39,261 nt of DNA from an uncultured Prevotella sp. Its GTDB lineage: Bacteria; Bacteroidota; Bacteroidia; Bacteroidales; Bacteroidaceae. Location: the NCBI GenBank assembly GCA_944319795.1, contig CALUFA010000021.1, positions 1 through 39,261 on the forward strand, written 5' to 3'. The translations under genes and the position numbers were made by a program. Positions 1 through 7,408 of the stretch are shown piece after piece (the stretch's first letter is position 1; every line of letters starts with the position of its first letter). Below the pieces are notes generated by a model that did no database searches, was not told where the DNA came from, and worked only from the letters and a program-made list of their open reading frames with translations.

Positions 1-642
1 CCTGAAAAGCGGATGCAAAAGTACTGCCTTTCAGCCAAACCGCCAAACTTTCATACAAGAAATTTCCAAAAACAACCGAATTTTAACAACCGTTCACAAT
101 CAAACCGCCGAAAACTATGGCGCACACATTATTTTATTATACGGGAAGGAAGCAACCGTAACGCATCAGCAAGGCATGGGGCACAGACGAGAAAACGGGG
201 CGGAGGGCGGGAAAAATGCGCACGCAGCGCAAAAGGCGGCCTTTCGCATCACGAAAGGCCGCGTATCGCACGGTAAAAGGCAGCCTTTTGCAACGCGAAA
301 GACGGCCTCTTGTAACACGCTGGAATACAATCGGTTACGAACAAGCTACGGAATACGGCTTTATAAGGTTATTGCTTATGGTTGGCGGATAAGCGTAAAT
401 TTGCGGAAAGATTCATCCGCTTATCATCCACAACATTCTATAAATGTCTTCATTGATGGAAGGACAACTATTATCAATTATGGTTTTGAGACAACCGTCG
501 AAGCTGTCGGCATTTACTTTTCTCTTTATAATGTTAATTCCAATCATCACAGCCATAGACTAATCCAATGCCAATAAACTGAATTACTAACTGACATATT
601 ACGCCGTTTTTCGTCCAGCCCACAATAAAACGGATATGCTAA
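1..642. other. Stretch without a convincing gene
   Basis: No open frame here looks like a real protein. The two plus-strand frames run through the cassette repeats at 231-316, and nothing resembling a family could be read on either strand. The part from about 330 to 600 is AT-richer and could hold decayed coding sequence or the 3' flank of the minus-strand operon that ends at 643. No tRNA or terminator was recognised. Confidence 0.5.
231..316. repeat. Dispersed intergenic cassette repeat (AAAAGGCNGCCTTTT family), copy 1
   Basis: Three consecutive imperfect units alternate AAAGGCNGCCTTT-like half palindromes with GCA/CGCA linkers (aaaaggcggcctttcgca, then related units). The same design recurs between genes at about 5288, 9441, 18047, 27677 and 36119. 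Repeats of this look are common in Prevotella genomes from general memory; their function is unknown. Confidence 0.7.
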
Positions 643-1413
643 TCAAACGAACCCATCGGAACCAACATCATCCATCTTGCTTTTCTGTGGCCTTAGCGGA
701 TAGGGCTTTCCGCCGAAAGTCAGTTCCTTGCATGACACTTCGTAGCCATCACTTGAGAAGTAATAATTATAAATATATTCTTCCTTGCCTTCGGAACTTG
801 AATAAGAGTTGCTGCTCGGCCTGACTGTTTTCCCGTTGATAGTCAGCAAAGGTGGATTTTGGTCAGGGCAGGCGTTGCAAGTCAATGTGGCACAATATGT
901 TACAAATATGCCAGGCAACCGCCTGACCACTAAGTCGCATTCCAATGCGTTCATATCTATCTCGGCTGGCCGCACGGTAACACGATATTCAGGCGTAGTA
1001 TATGTCCGGTTTTCCACCGTAACGGATGCCGCCGGGAGTTCTATTTCACCACTATGACTGAAACGTATAAGATAGTGGAAACCTGTTTCACTGCTCTTGC
1101 TCTCCTCGCCGTTCAATAAGGCATAGCTACTGCCTTTATACTGTTCAGGGCCGCTTATCCGTTCGATACTGTCATTGAAAACAGGATAAACAGCCGTGTC
1201 GAACTTGGAATTGGCCAGTGCATACGTCAGTTTCAGCACCCGTCCCATAGAAATTCCACCCAACGTGTCTAACTTTATGTGGAAATACACTGAATCTGCC
1301 GCGCCTGAGACATTAGCACGAATTGTCGAGATAAACATTGGCAGCAACAAGATTAAGACGAACAAAATGCCTATGACCGACCTGTTATTAGCATGGATTA
1401 CCTTTTTCACCAT
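643..1413 (-). CDS. Membrane-anchored protein with one BatD-like domain
   Basis: A 256-residue protein with one hydrophobic segment near the N terminus (about residues 13-33), which would leave the rest outside the cytoplasm. Residues about 45-150 follow the first repeat of the BatD/oxygen-tolerance family: a GRVLKLTYALAN strand, SGPEQYKGSSYALLNGEESK, then GEIELPAASVTVENRTY. In BatD (aerotolerance operon) this beta-sandwich is repeated and followed by a second membrane helix; here there is one copy and no C-terminal helix, so it is much shorter than BatD. A cysteine-containing tail (CATLTCNACPDQ) follows the domain. It is the last gene of a three-gene minus-strand operon, 33 bases after the DUF4303-like gene. 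The family call rests on pattern reading; the function is unknown. Confidence 0.7.
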   Translation of the reverse strand: MVKKVIHANNRSVIGILFVLILLLPMFISTIRANVSGAADSVYFHIKLDTLGGISMGRVLKLTYALANSKFDTAVYPVFNDSIERISGPEQYKGSSYALLNGEESKSSETGFHYLIRFSHSGEIELPAASVTVENRTYTTPEYRVTVRPAEIDMNALECDLVVRRLPGIFVTYCATLTCNACPDQNPPLLTINGKTVRPSSNSYSSSEGKEEYIYNYYFSSDGYEVSCKELTFGGKPYPLRPQKSKMDDVGSDGFV

Positions 1414-1446
1414 ATATTCAATAAATGCACTTAAATTGACGGCTTT

Positions 1447-2034
1447 TTATAAACAACCATAATCATAAGATTCCAAGAACTCGTCAATCAGAGGCTTAGG
1501 ATTACTTCTTACAGTCCAACTGATTGGTAAGTCGTAATATTCCAATTCGTGAACTATGATTGGAACTTCTTTGCCTAAATGCTTTTTTATCGCATCACGT
1601 TTATGAAGCTCTTGGACGACTGCGACAATAACATCCATAAAGACCGACTGCATTTGTCCGTCTCGTTCATCCAACATTTTTTCTTTTCCAATTTTTTCAG
1701 CCCTCGAATACTCTCGCAGAGTATAGAACAAGTTGGATTCCTTGAAATACGAACGAAGATTCTTGTCGCCTCCGCCGATAGTGGCAACCTCATTTTGCAA
1801 CCAAAAAGCATAATTCCATTTAGCTTCCATTAAACTACCGGCGTTTTCTTTTTCCGCCTCCACTTGGCTCAAAGTGTTGTAGCCAACCGTAATGACGGGG
1901 CATCGTGGGTCGTCGTCGAGATTGTCCTTCCAAAACGAAATAGCATAAATATCGTTAATATTTTGCTTACCTATCCTCATAACCGCCTTTTCTGCCTTTG
2001 CATAAAAGAATTCAAACAATGTCTGCTTATCCAT
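1447..2034 (-). CDS. DUF4303-like protein, possible immunity protein
   Basis: A soluble 195-residue protein without signal peptide. The layout (N-terminal amphipathic helix, a DIYAISFWKDN strand, a central acidic region, and a C-terminal VPIIVHELEYYDLPISW segment followed by NPKPLIDEFLE) recalls DUF4303-type proteins, often found near polymorphic toxins and SMI1/KNR4-like genes. The match is from memory and weak. It is the middle gene of the 643-2705 operon, about 80 bases after the DUF4274 gene. No toxin gene is visible in the window, so an immunity role is only an inference from company. Confidence 0.6.
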   Translation of the reverse strand: MDKQTLFEFFYAKAEKAVMRIGKQNINDIYAISFWKDNLDDDPRCPVITVGYNTLSQVEAEKENAGSLMEAKWNYAFWLQNEVATIGGGDKNLRSYFKESNLFYTLREYSRAEKIGKEKMLDERDGQMQSVFMDVIVAVVQELHKRDAIKKHLGKEVPIIVHELEYYDLPISWTVRSNPKPLIDEFLESYDYGCL

Positions 2035-2114
2035 GTTTTTGCCGTTAATGCCACGCTTACATAATCAGAAAAAAGTTTGTTGATAACGTATTTTAGACCA
2101 TGAGGAACCCAATT

Positions 2115-2705
2115 TTATTCATCTACCAAATCGCACAAACGGTCCATTGCCGGTTGCAAGTCTTCAGGAATGCCCTCTTCCCAAGAGGGGGCATCTAATG
2201 CGACGCCTTCCAAAGGTATGAACATTTCCTGCGGTATAGGAACTTTGAAACTTTCCGGTTTTAAGCCGGATGTCCAATCGTATCCGTTTTGATACACGTC
2301 GTGCCGAGGGTCGAAAGCGTAACGTTGGCTTTTGTAAACACCGGCCAGATAATTCCGTTCAATAGTTTGGATGATGTCATAATCTTCAAGATACCAGCTA
2401 TTTTCGCTTTCACATTCCCCGCGACTTGCATATTGCTTGCTGAAATCAGGAGACATAAGCCAATAAAGCATCAAGATGGTTCCTTTATCCGTATCAGGCT
2501 GGTCAACAATCCATTTTATGACTTTCTTCGGATTGTCAAAATTCCAACTTAAAACCAACATCTGACGTATTTCCGGATCATGCTTTTTCAGATAGTCGAT
2601 AACGAGTTCGGCCGACAGTTCGTCGTAAGTATCTTCGTCAATACGTTCATCGCCCCAATCGTAATTCTCGTCTAAAAGTTTTTCTATAATATCCATATTC
2701 TTCAT
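2115..2705 (-). CDS. DUF4274 domain protein
   Basis: A soluble, strongly acidic 196-residue protein. Residues about 47-85 carry the DUF4274 pattern: LVLSWNFDNPKKVIKWIV, then QPDTDKGTILMLYWLM, matching the family theme of a WN(F/W)D turn, a helix, and a cysteine- or aspartate-containing TxLxxFW helix. The remaining C-terminal part is not recognised. First gene of the operon with the DUF4303-like and BatD-like genes, with a good promoter about 110 bases upstream. A second Met four codons in is an equally possible start. The biochemical role of DUF4274 is unknown; it is often seen in bacteria as a lone or immunity-like protein. Confidence 0.75.
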   Translation of the reverse strand: MKNMDIIEKLLDENYDWGDERIDEDTYDELSAELVIDYLKKHDPEIRQMLVLSWNFDNPKKVIKWIVDQPDTDKGTILMLYWLMSPDFSKQYASRGECESENSWYLEDYDIIQTIERNYLAGVYKSQRYAFDPRHDVYQNGYDWTSGLKPESFKVPIPQEMFIPLEGVALDAPSWEEGIPEDLQPAMDRLCDLVDE

Positions 2706-2816
2706 GATTTATAATGATTATTCGTTTATCAGACAATGTGTCCGTTTCTTTTTCCAATCCACTCTGAATGACACAAGTTTTTATGTTTTTCATGCGTCAG
2801 CTATTTATATACGCCA

Positions 2817-2846
2817 CAAAGGTACGAAAAAAAACGAATCGACCAA
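2817..2846 (-). promoter_or_regulatory. Bacteroidota promoter for the DUF4274 operon
   Basis: Read on the minus strand: TTG (2846-2844), 19 bases, then TACCTTTG (2824-2817), matching the TTTG/TTG and TAnnTTTG elements of the phylum. It would start a leader of about 100 bases before the ATG at 2705. Confidence 0.65.
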
Positions 2847-2910
2847 CCACTCGGTTTGTAAAAACTGCAAAATGATTGTATACGAGTAAGAAAATGATGT
2901 TACAAGGCAT

Positions 2911-2935
2911 AAAAAAAGCCTGAATACTCAGGCCT
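2911..2935 (-). terminator. Rho-independent terminator overlapping the tetR stop codon
   Basis: On the minus strand the stem AGGCCTGA/TCAGGCT with a GTAT loop is followed by seven T. The TGA stop of the TetR gene lies inside the left stem arm, so coding and termination signals overlap. Confidence 0.85.
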
Positions 2936-3539
2936 TAATCAATGAATAAATGAAACTGAGCTTCCGCAACAACTCTTCCGTGTCAAGCCCGGAGAGGAAC
3001 GCCTGCTCGTAAGACAAGCCGTAAAAAACCTCGCGGAACATTGCGACTGTTTCCTCAGTGTCTACATCCTGACGGATTTCGCCGGCCTCTTTGGCACGGT
3101 TTATGACGTCGCGCCACAGCTTCCGGTCTTTTTCGAACAGGGCGGCGAACTTAGCCGCGGCATCGGGATAGTATTGGCGCACTTGCATCAGCAGGTGGAA
3201 GTAGTAGAAGTTATAGCTGCATCCCTGCGGACTGTTACCGTCGTCGAGCAAGCCGACGATGCGTCGCATGGTGTTTTCAACGCTCTCCACATGGTGGTCG
3301 ATGAACTCGAGCAGCGTGCCACCTGTGAAGCTGAACTTTTGGTCGGGGTCTTGCATTGAGAAGATGTACTTGTCAACCACCGCCACAAACAGGTCTTGCT
3401 TGAAAGGGTAATAATAAATCAATCCCCACTTAGACAGTCCGCAAGCCTTGGCGATGGTAACGAGACTTGCCTTCTCGTAGTTCATTTTGGCAAACACACG
3501 CAAGGCGTTTTCCAGCACTTCTTCCCGGTTTGTTATCAT
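2928..3539 (-). CDS. TetR/AcrR-family transcriptional regulator
   Basis: A 203-residue protein of usual TetR length. The N-terminal helix-turn-helix is clear: ENALRVFAKMNYEKASLVTI, ACGLSKWGLIYYYPFKQDL (residues 9-50), the tyrosine-rich recognition helix being typical. The C-terminal half is an all-helical ligand domain (CSYNFYYFHLLMQ, RAKEAGEIRQDVD) of the kind that binds small hydrophobic molecules and relieves repression. It stands alone, with its own terminator and a possible -10-like element TATTTTTG on the minus strand at 3581-3574. No obvious target gene adjoins it; dnaB upstream is transcribed in the same direction from its own promoter. The effector is unknown. Confidence 0.9.
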   Translation of the reverse strand: MITNREEVLENALRVFAKMNYEKASLVTIAKACGLSKWGLIYYYPFKQDLFVAVVDKYIFSMQDPDQKFSFTGGTLLEFIDHHVESVENTMRRIVGLLDDGNSPQGCSYNFYYFHLLMQVRQYYPDAAAKFAALFEKDRKLWRDVINRAKEAGEIRQDVDTEETVAMFREVFYGLSYEQAFLSGLDTEELLRKLSFIYSLIKA

Positions 3540-3641
3540 GATGCGTTATGATGTTTATGTTTTTTTGCGACGGCAAAAATACGGATTTTCCCCGACAATC
3601 AGACGCCATACGGACGGAATACCCGTAAGGTTTACAAATTA

Positions 3642-5135
3642 TCAGAAAGGCAACGGCCCGTCACCCGGCAGCGGCCCGTTGAACGGAGGCATGCCCGGAT
3701 CGTCGCCGCCGTTGATGCGCGAGCCGATGATCTCACCCCCTGCCGCAGGCGAAGAGTATTCGTTCGGGTTCTCAAAACGGGTGTATTCGCCACGGAACGT
3801 CAGCAACACGTCGCCCGTGCCGCCCTTACGGTGCTTGGCGATTATTATCTGCGCCTTGCCGTGCAGGTCGTTGCCTTTTTCGTCGGTGAATATCCTATAA
3901 TATTCGGGGCGGTGGACGAAGAGCACCATGTCGGCGTCCTGCTCGATGGCTCCAGACTCCCTGAGGTCGCTCAACTGCGGGCGCTTGCCTTCAGGGCCTT
4001 CACGCCCTTCCACTGTACGGTTGAGCTGCGACAAGGCAAGCACGGGGATGTCAAGCTCCTTGGCCAGTCCTTTAAGCGAACGGCTGATGGTAGACACCTC
4101 TTCCTGCCTGCTGCCGAAACGGGCACCGCTCGCGTTCATCAGCTGCAAGTAGTCTATCATTATCAGTTCTACGCCTTTCTCACGCACCAACCGCCGGGCC
4201 TTAGTCCTCAGTTCGAATATCGACATACCCGGAGTGTCGTCGATGTATATCGGCGCCTGTTGCAGGCGCGCCACGTTCTTGTCGAGCCTGCTCCACTCTT
4301 CGTCATCGAGCTGTCCGTTGAGGATTTTCTTGCCTTCAATCTCGCAAACGTTGGATATAAGTCGGTTTACGAGCTGCACGTTGTTCATCTCGAGCGAGAA
4401 GAACGCTATCGGCCGGCCGTAGTCTATGGCTATGTTTTTTGCGAGCGACAGGGCGAACGACGTCTTACCCATCGCCGGGCGGCCGGCAATGATTACGAGG
4501 TCGCTCCTCTGCCAACCAGCGGTATAATCATCCAGCTTGGCGTATCCGGTGGGGATGCCGGTCAGTCCGCCCTTGTTGGCCGCGGCCTTCTGGAGTATCT
4601 CGACGGCCTGCTTGACGACGGGGTCTATCTGGGTGTAGTCTTGCCGCATGTTTTTCTGCGACAACTCGAAAAGCGAGCCTTCGGCTTCCTGCATCAGCTC
4701 GTCCACGTCGACCGTCTCGTCGAACGCCTTCGTCTCGATTACGCTGGCAAACGAAATCAACTGCCTCGCAAGGAATTTCTGCGCAAGTATCTTAGCGTGG
4801 TACTCTATATGGGCCGACGATGCCACATGCGAGCTAAGCTCCAGTATGTACCCAGCGCCTCCAACGTCTTCGAGAGTGCCCTGCTTTTTCAGCTCCTCGG
4901 TAACGGTCAGTATGTCAACGGGCCGTTCCTCAAGGCTAAGGCTTTGTATAGCCTTATACACTTTCTGGTTGCGCGGCTCGTAAAACGTTTCAGGGCGCAG
5001 CGTCTCGCTTACCACGGAGAACGCGTCCTTGTCTATCATCAAAGCGCCGAGCACTATCCTTTCAATGTCGAGCGCTTGCGGCTGTATGTGGGCATAATTG
5101 CTATCCAGCGTCTGTTGTTTCTTCTTTTCAGGCAT
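3642..5135 (-). CDS. dnaB: Replicative DNA helicase DnaB
   Basis: Ring helicase that unwinds DNA at the replication fork, loading with primase. At 497 residues it is within the family range. The N-terminal primase-interaction domain covers about 20-125 (ALDIERIVLGALMID). The RecA-like ATPase follows: Walker A GRPAMGKT at 218-225, Walker B LIMIDYLQLM at 324-333, QLNRTVEGR near 370, and the arginine-finger loop KHRKGGTG at 434-441. No intein interrupts it. The glycine- and proline-rich tail (GGDDPGMPPFNGPLPGDG) is a lineage extension of unknown role. It has its own promoter and is divergent from ispE. Confidence 0.98.
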   Translation of the reverse strand: MPEKKKQQTLDSNYAHIQPQALDIERIVLGALMIDKDAFSVVSETLRPETFYEPRNQKVYKAIQSLSLEERPVDILTVTEELKKQGTLEDVGGAGYILELSSHVASSAHIEYHAKILAQKFLARQLISFASVIETKAFDETVDVDELMQEAEGSLFELSQKNMRQDYTQIDPVVKQAVEILQKAAANKGGLTGIPTGYAKLDDYTAGWQRSDLVIIAGRPAMGKTSFALSLAKNIAIDYGRPIAFFSLEMNNVQLVNRLISNVCEIEGKKILNGQLDDEEWSRLDKNVARLQQAPIYIDDTPGMSIFELRTKARRLVREKGVELIMIDYLQLMNASGARFGSRQEEVSTISRSLKGLAKELDIPVLALSQLNRTVEGREGPEGKRPQLSDLRESGAIEQDADMVLFVHRPEYYRIFTDEKGNDLHGKAQIIIAKHRKGGTGDVLLTFRGEYTRFENPNEYSSPAAGGEIIGSRINGGDDPGMPPFNGPLPGDGPLPF

Positions 5136-5158
5136 ATCCTCTTATTGGTTTTCCGGCG

Positions 5159-5191
5159 CAAAAGTACAAATAAATATCCGGTTTCATACAA
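5159..5191 (-). promoter_or_regulatory. Likely dnaB promoter
   Basis: Minus strand: TACTTTTG at 5166-5159 fits TAnnTTTG, with TTG at 5191-5189, a spacing of 22 bases. The start of transcription would be about 20 bases before the dnaB ATG. Confidence 0.55.
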
Positions 5192-5287
5192 TTTTATCCG
5201 ATTTTAGCTGTTATATATTCAGCTACGCAAGCCCGACGATATTCCGACGGGAAAGCGCACGATTTATAAAAGGTGGCATATTGGCCT

Positions 5288-5346
5288 GCAAAAGGCGGCC
5301 TTTCGCGCTGCCGTTTGCCGTCTTTTGCAATGTAAAAGACGGCAAA
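5288..5346. repeat. Dispersed intergenic cassette repeat, copy 2
   Basis: The unit aaaaggcggcctttcgc is followed by gccgtcttttgcaatgtaaaagacggc, a short inverted repeat around GCAATG. It lies in the divergent dnaB-ispE gap and belongs to the same family as the copy at 231-316. Confidence 0.7.
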
Positions 5347-5417
5347 TTGGAAACCGGCCGGAAAAGCATTGGCCGACAAGACACGAAAATAATCGTTCAA
5401 CCGACATAACTCTCACG

Positions 5418-6254
5418 ATGACAACAGTTTACCCCTGTGCCAAGATTAATCTTGGACTGAACATAGTCAGCAAGCGCACGGACGGATACCACGACCTCGA
5501 AACCGTGTTCTACCCCATCCCGCTATGCGACAAGTTGGAAATAGAAGCATCCGGCGACGACGCCCAAGAGCAGCCGTGCGCGCTCAGCGTCAACGGCATC
5601 CCGATCGAAGGCGGCACGGCAAGCAACCTCGTAGTAAAGGCATACATGCTGTTGAAGCAAAAATTCCCCACCTTACCTAATATAAGAGCCAAGCTGACTA
5701 AAAACATACCCTCGCAGGCGGGCATGGGCGGTGGCTCTTCCGACTGCGCATACACCATCACCACGCTAAACCGAATGTTTGGTTTAGGCATGCAAGAGGC
5801 TGAGATGCAGAGTCTTGCGGCCAAGCTCGGGGCCGACTGCGCATTCTTCGTCAACCCCTCTCCGGCATACGCCACGGGCATAGGCGACCGCCTGACGCCG
5901 ATCAATCTCAATCTTGACAAGTACGCTTTCGCAATAGTAAAACCGCAAATCCAAATCAGTACGAAAGAAGCATTTGCAGACATCGTGCCTACCCGACCGG
6001 CAACCTGCTGCAAAGACATAGTGGCCCGACCCGTCGAAACATGGCGCAACACGCTCACAAACGATTTTGAACGCAACATAGCCAAACGCCATCCGGAAAT
6101 CGCAGGGATAAAAGACAAGCTGTACAAGCTCGGCGCCGTTTACGCAGCCATGAGCGGCAGCGGCAGCGCCTTGTTCGGGATATTCGAACAAAAGCCGTCT
6201 TCGCTCGACTCGGAATTCCCAAGTTGTTTCACCGCAACACTCCCCAACACCTGA
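5418..6254 (+). CDS. ispE: 4-diphosphocytidyl-2-C-methyl-D-erythritol kinase IspE
   Basis: GHMP kinase that phosphorylates the 2-hydroxyl of CDP-methylerythritol in the non-mevalonate (MEP) isoprenoid pathway. The start at 5418 is chosen because the family begins just before AKINLGL; the open frame continues upstream through repeat sequence, which is unlikely to be coding. At 278 residues it is of usual length. Visible motifs: catalytic Lys9 in PCAKINLGL, GYHDLETVF (23-31), the ATP-binding glycine loop PSQAGMGGGSSD (98-109), Asp140 in LGADCAFF, and the C-terminal AAMSGSGSALFGIF (243-256). No clear promoter element was found; the gene stands in front of rpoD. Confidence 0.95.
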   Translation: MTTVYPCAKINLGLNIVSKRTDGYHDLETVFYPIPLCDKLEIEASGDDAQEQPCALSVNGIPIEGGTASNLVVKAYMLLKQKFPTLPNIRAKLTKNIPSQAGMGGGSSDCAYTITTLNRMFGLGMQEAEMQSLAAKLGADCAFFVNPSPAYATGIGDRLTPINLNLDKYAFAIVKPQIQISTKEAFADIVPTRPATCCKDIVARPVETWRNTLTNDFERNIAKRHPEIAGIKDKLYKLGAVYAAMSGSGSALFGIFEQKPSSLDSEFPSCFTATLPNT

Positions 6255-6342
6255 CAAACGTTTTACACAAACAAAGACGGAAGCAGTCATTTATTTTTAC
6301 ATTTTTAACTATATCAGGACAACAACCTGTCGATATTTTTCG

Positions 6343-6350
6343 TAATTTTG
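6343..6350 (+). promoter_or_regulatory. -7 element upstream of the sigma factor gene
   Basis: TAATTTTG matches TAnnTTTG and sits about 73 bases before the ATG at 6423. No good TTTG was found at the proper distance upstream, so only this half is supported. Confidence 0.5.
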
Positions 6351-6422
6351 CAGCGTTTTTAGAGCAATATAGAGCTATCAGTTTAATAATCAGGTACTTA
6401 CAATATTTTTCAAGGTAAATAG

Positions 6423-7295
6423 ATGAGACAATTAAAGATTCAGAAGAGCATTACCAACCGTTCAAGTGAGGCTTTAGACAAATATCTCGTTGAAATCGGA
6501 CGCGCTCCGTTAATATCAATAGACGAGGAAATAGAACTGGCCCAGAAGATAAGAAAAGGCGGTCCCGAGGGTGAAAGGGCGAAAAACAAGCTCGTTACGG
6601 CCAACTTGCGTTTCGTCGTATCGGTCGCAAAACAGTACCAACACCAAGGACTAACCTTGACAGACTTGATCGACGAGGGTAATATCGGTCTTATCAAAGC
6701 GGCACAGAAATTCGACGAGACACGCGGATTCAAATTCATTTCATACGCAGTATGGTGGATACGCCAAAGCATCCTCCAAGCCATCGCCGAGCAAAGTCGC
6801 ATTGTACGCCTGCCGTTAAACCAGGTCGGCTCGCTCAACAAAATCAACCACGAGATAAATAAGTTCGAGCAGGAGAACCAGCGCCACCCCTCAGTATCCG
6901 AACTGTCGGAGATGACCAAGCTCGACGAAGAGAAAATCGGGCAGTCACTTGCCGCCGACGGCCACCACGTAAGCATCGACGCCCCTTTCCAGGACGGAGA
7001 AGACAACTGCATGCTCGACGTAATGCCGAGCGGCGACGACAGCCGTACCGACCGCGTGGTTGACCACGAATCAATGGCGCTCGAACTGAACACGGTGCTA
7101 AGCAAAGTCCTGAAAGAGCGCGAAATAACCATCATCCGCGAATGCTTCGGAATAGGATGCCACGAGAAAGGTCTCGAAGAAATAGGCGACCAACTGGGGC
7201 TTACACGCGAACGCGTAAGGCAAATCAGGGAAAAGAGCATAGCAAAACTTAGGGAGAGCGGAAACGCTAAGATACTAATGAAATACTTAGGATAA
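6423..7295 (+). CDS. rpoD: Primary RNA polymerase sigma factor (sigma-70 / ABfr type)
   Basis: A 290-residue housekeeping-type sigma factor. It lacks region 1.1, as is usual for the primary sigma of Bacteroidota, and starts directly with region 1.2 (DKYLVEIGRAPLISIDEEIE, residues 19-38). Region 2 covers about 56-125, with the core-binding and melting stretch DLIDEGNIGLIKAAQKFD and the 2.4 segment SYAVWWIRQSILQAIAEQSR. Region 3 lies at about 135-205, and the 4.2 helix-turn-helix LGLTRERVRQIREKSIAKLR at 258-277. It should be the factor that reads the TTTG/TAnnTTTG promoters seen in this window. A strong terminator follows 15 bases after the stop. Confidence 0.97.
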   Translation: MRQLKIQKSITNRSSEALDKYLVEIGRAPLISIDEEIELAQKIRKGGPEGERAKNKLVTANLRFVVSVAKQYQHQGLTLTDLIDEGNIGLIKAAQKFDETRGFKFISYAVWWIRQSILQAIAEQSRIVRLPLNQVGSLNKINHEINKFEQENQRHPSVSELSEMTKLDEEKIGQSLAADGHHVSIDAPFQDGEDNCMLDVMPSGDDSRTDRVVDHESMALELNTVLSKVLKEREITIIRECFGIGCHEKGLEEIGDQLGLTRERVRQIREKSIAKLRESGNAKILMKYLG

Positions 7296-7310
7296 CCAAG
7301 TACGAACATA

Positions 7311-7352
7311 ACGGGACGTTGTTCTTTTAAAAAGCAACGCCCCGTTTTTTTT
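7311..7352 (+). terminator. Rho-independent terminator of rpoD
   Basis: Stem ACGGGACGTTG / CAACGCCCCGT (one mismatch) with a 13-base loop, followed by eight T. It separates rpoD from the convergent gene ending at 7409. Confidence 0.93.
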
Positions 7353-7408
7353 CATATCAACCGCTAAATAATCTAAGAAACAGGCTGTTACAACGCGGGG
7401 TCGCATTA

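Noticed and set aside
176-577. 133-codon plus-strand frame at the window start
   Set aside because: The first third is repeat sequence and the rest shows no domain or plausible start signal.
3831-5207. 458-codon plus-strand frame
   Set aside because: It is antisense to dnaB, whose motifs and codon use are unmistakable; the frame arises from GC-rich codons.
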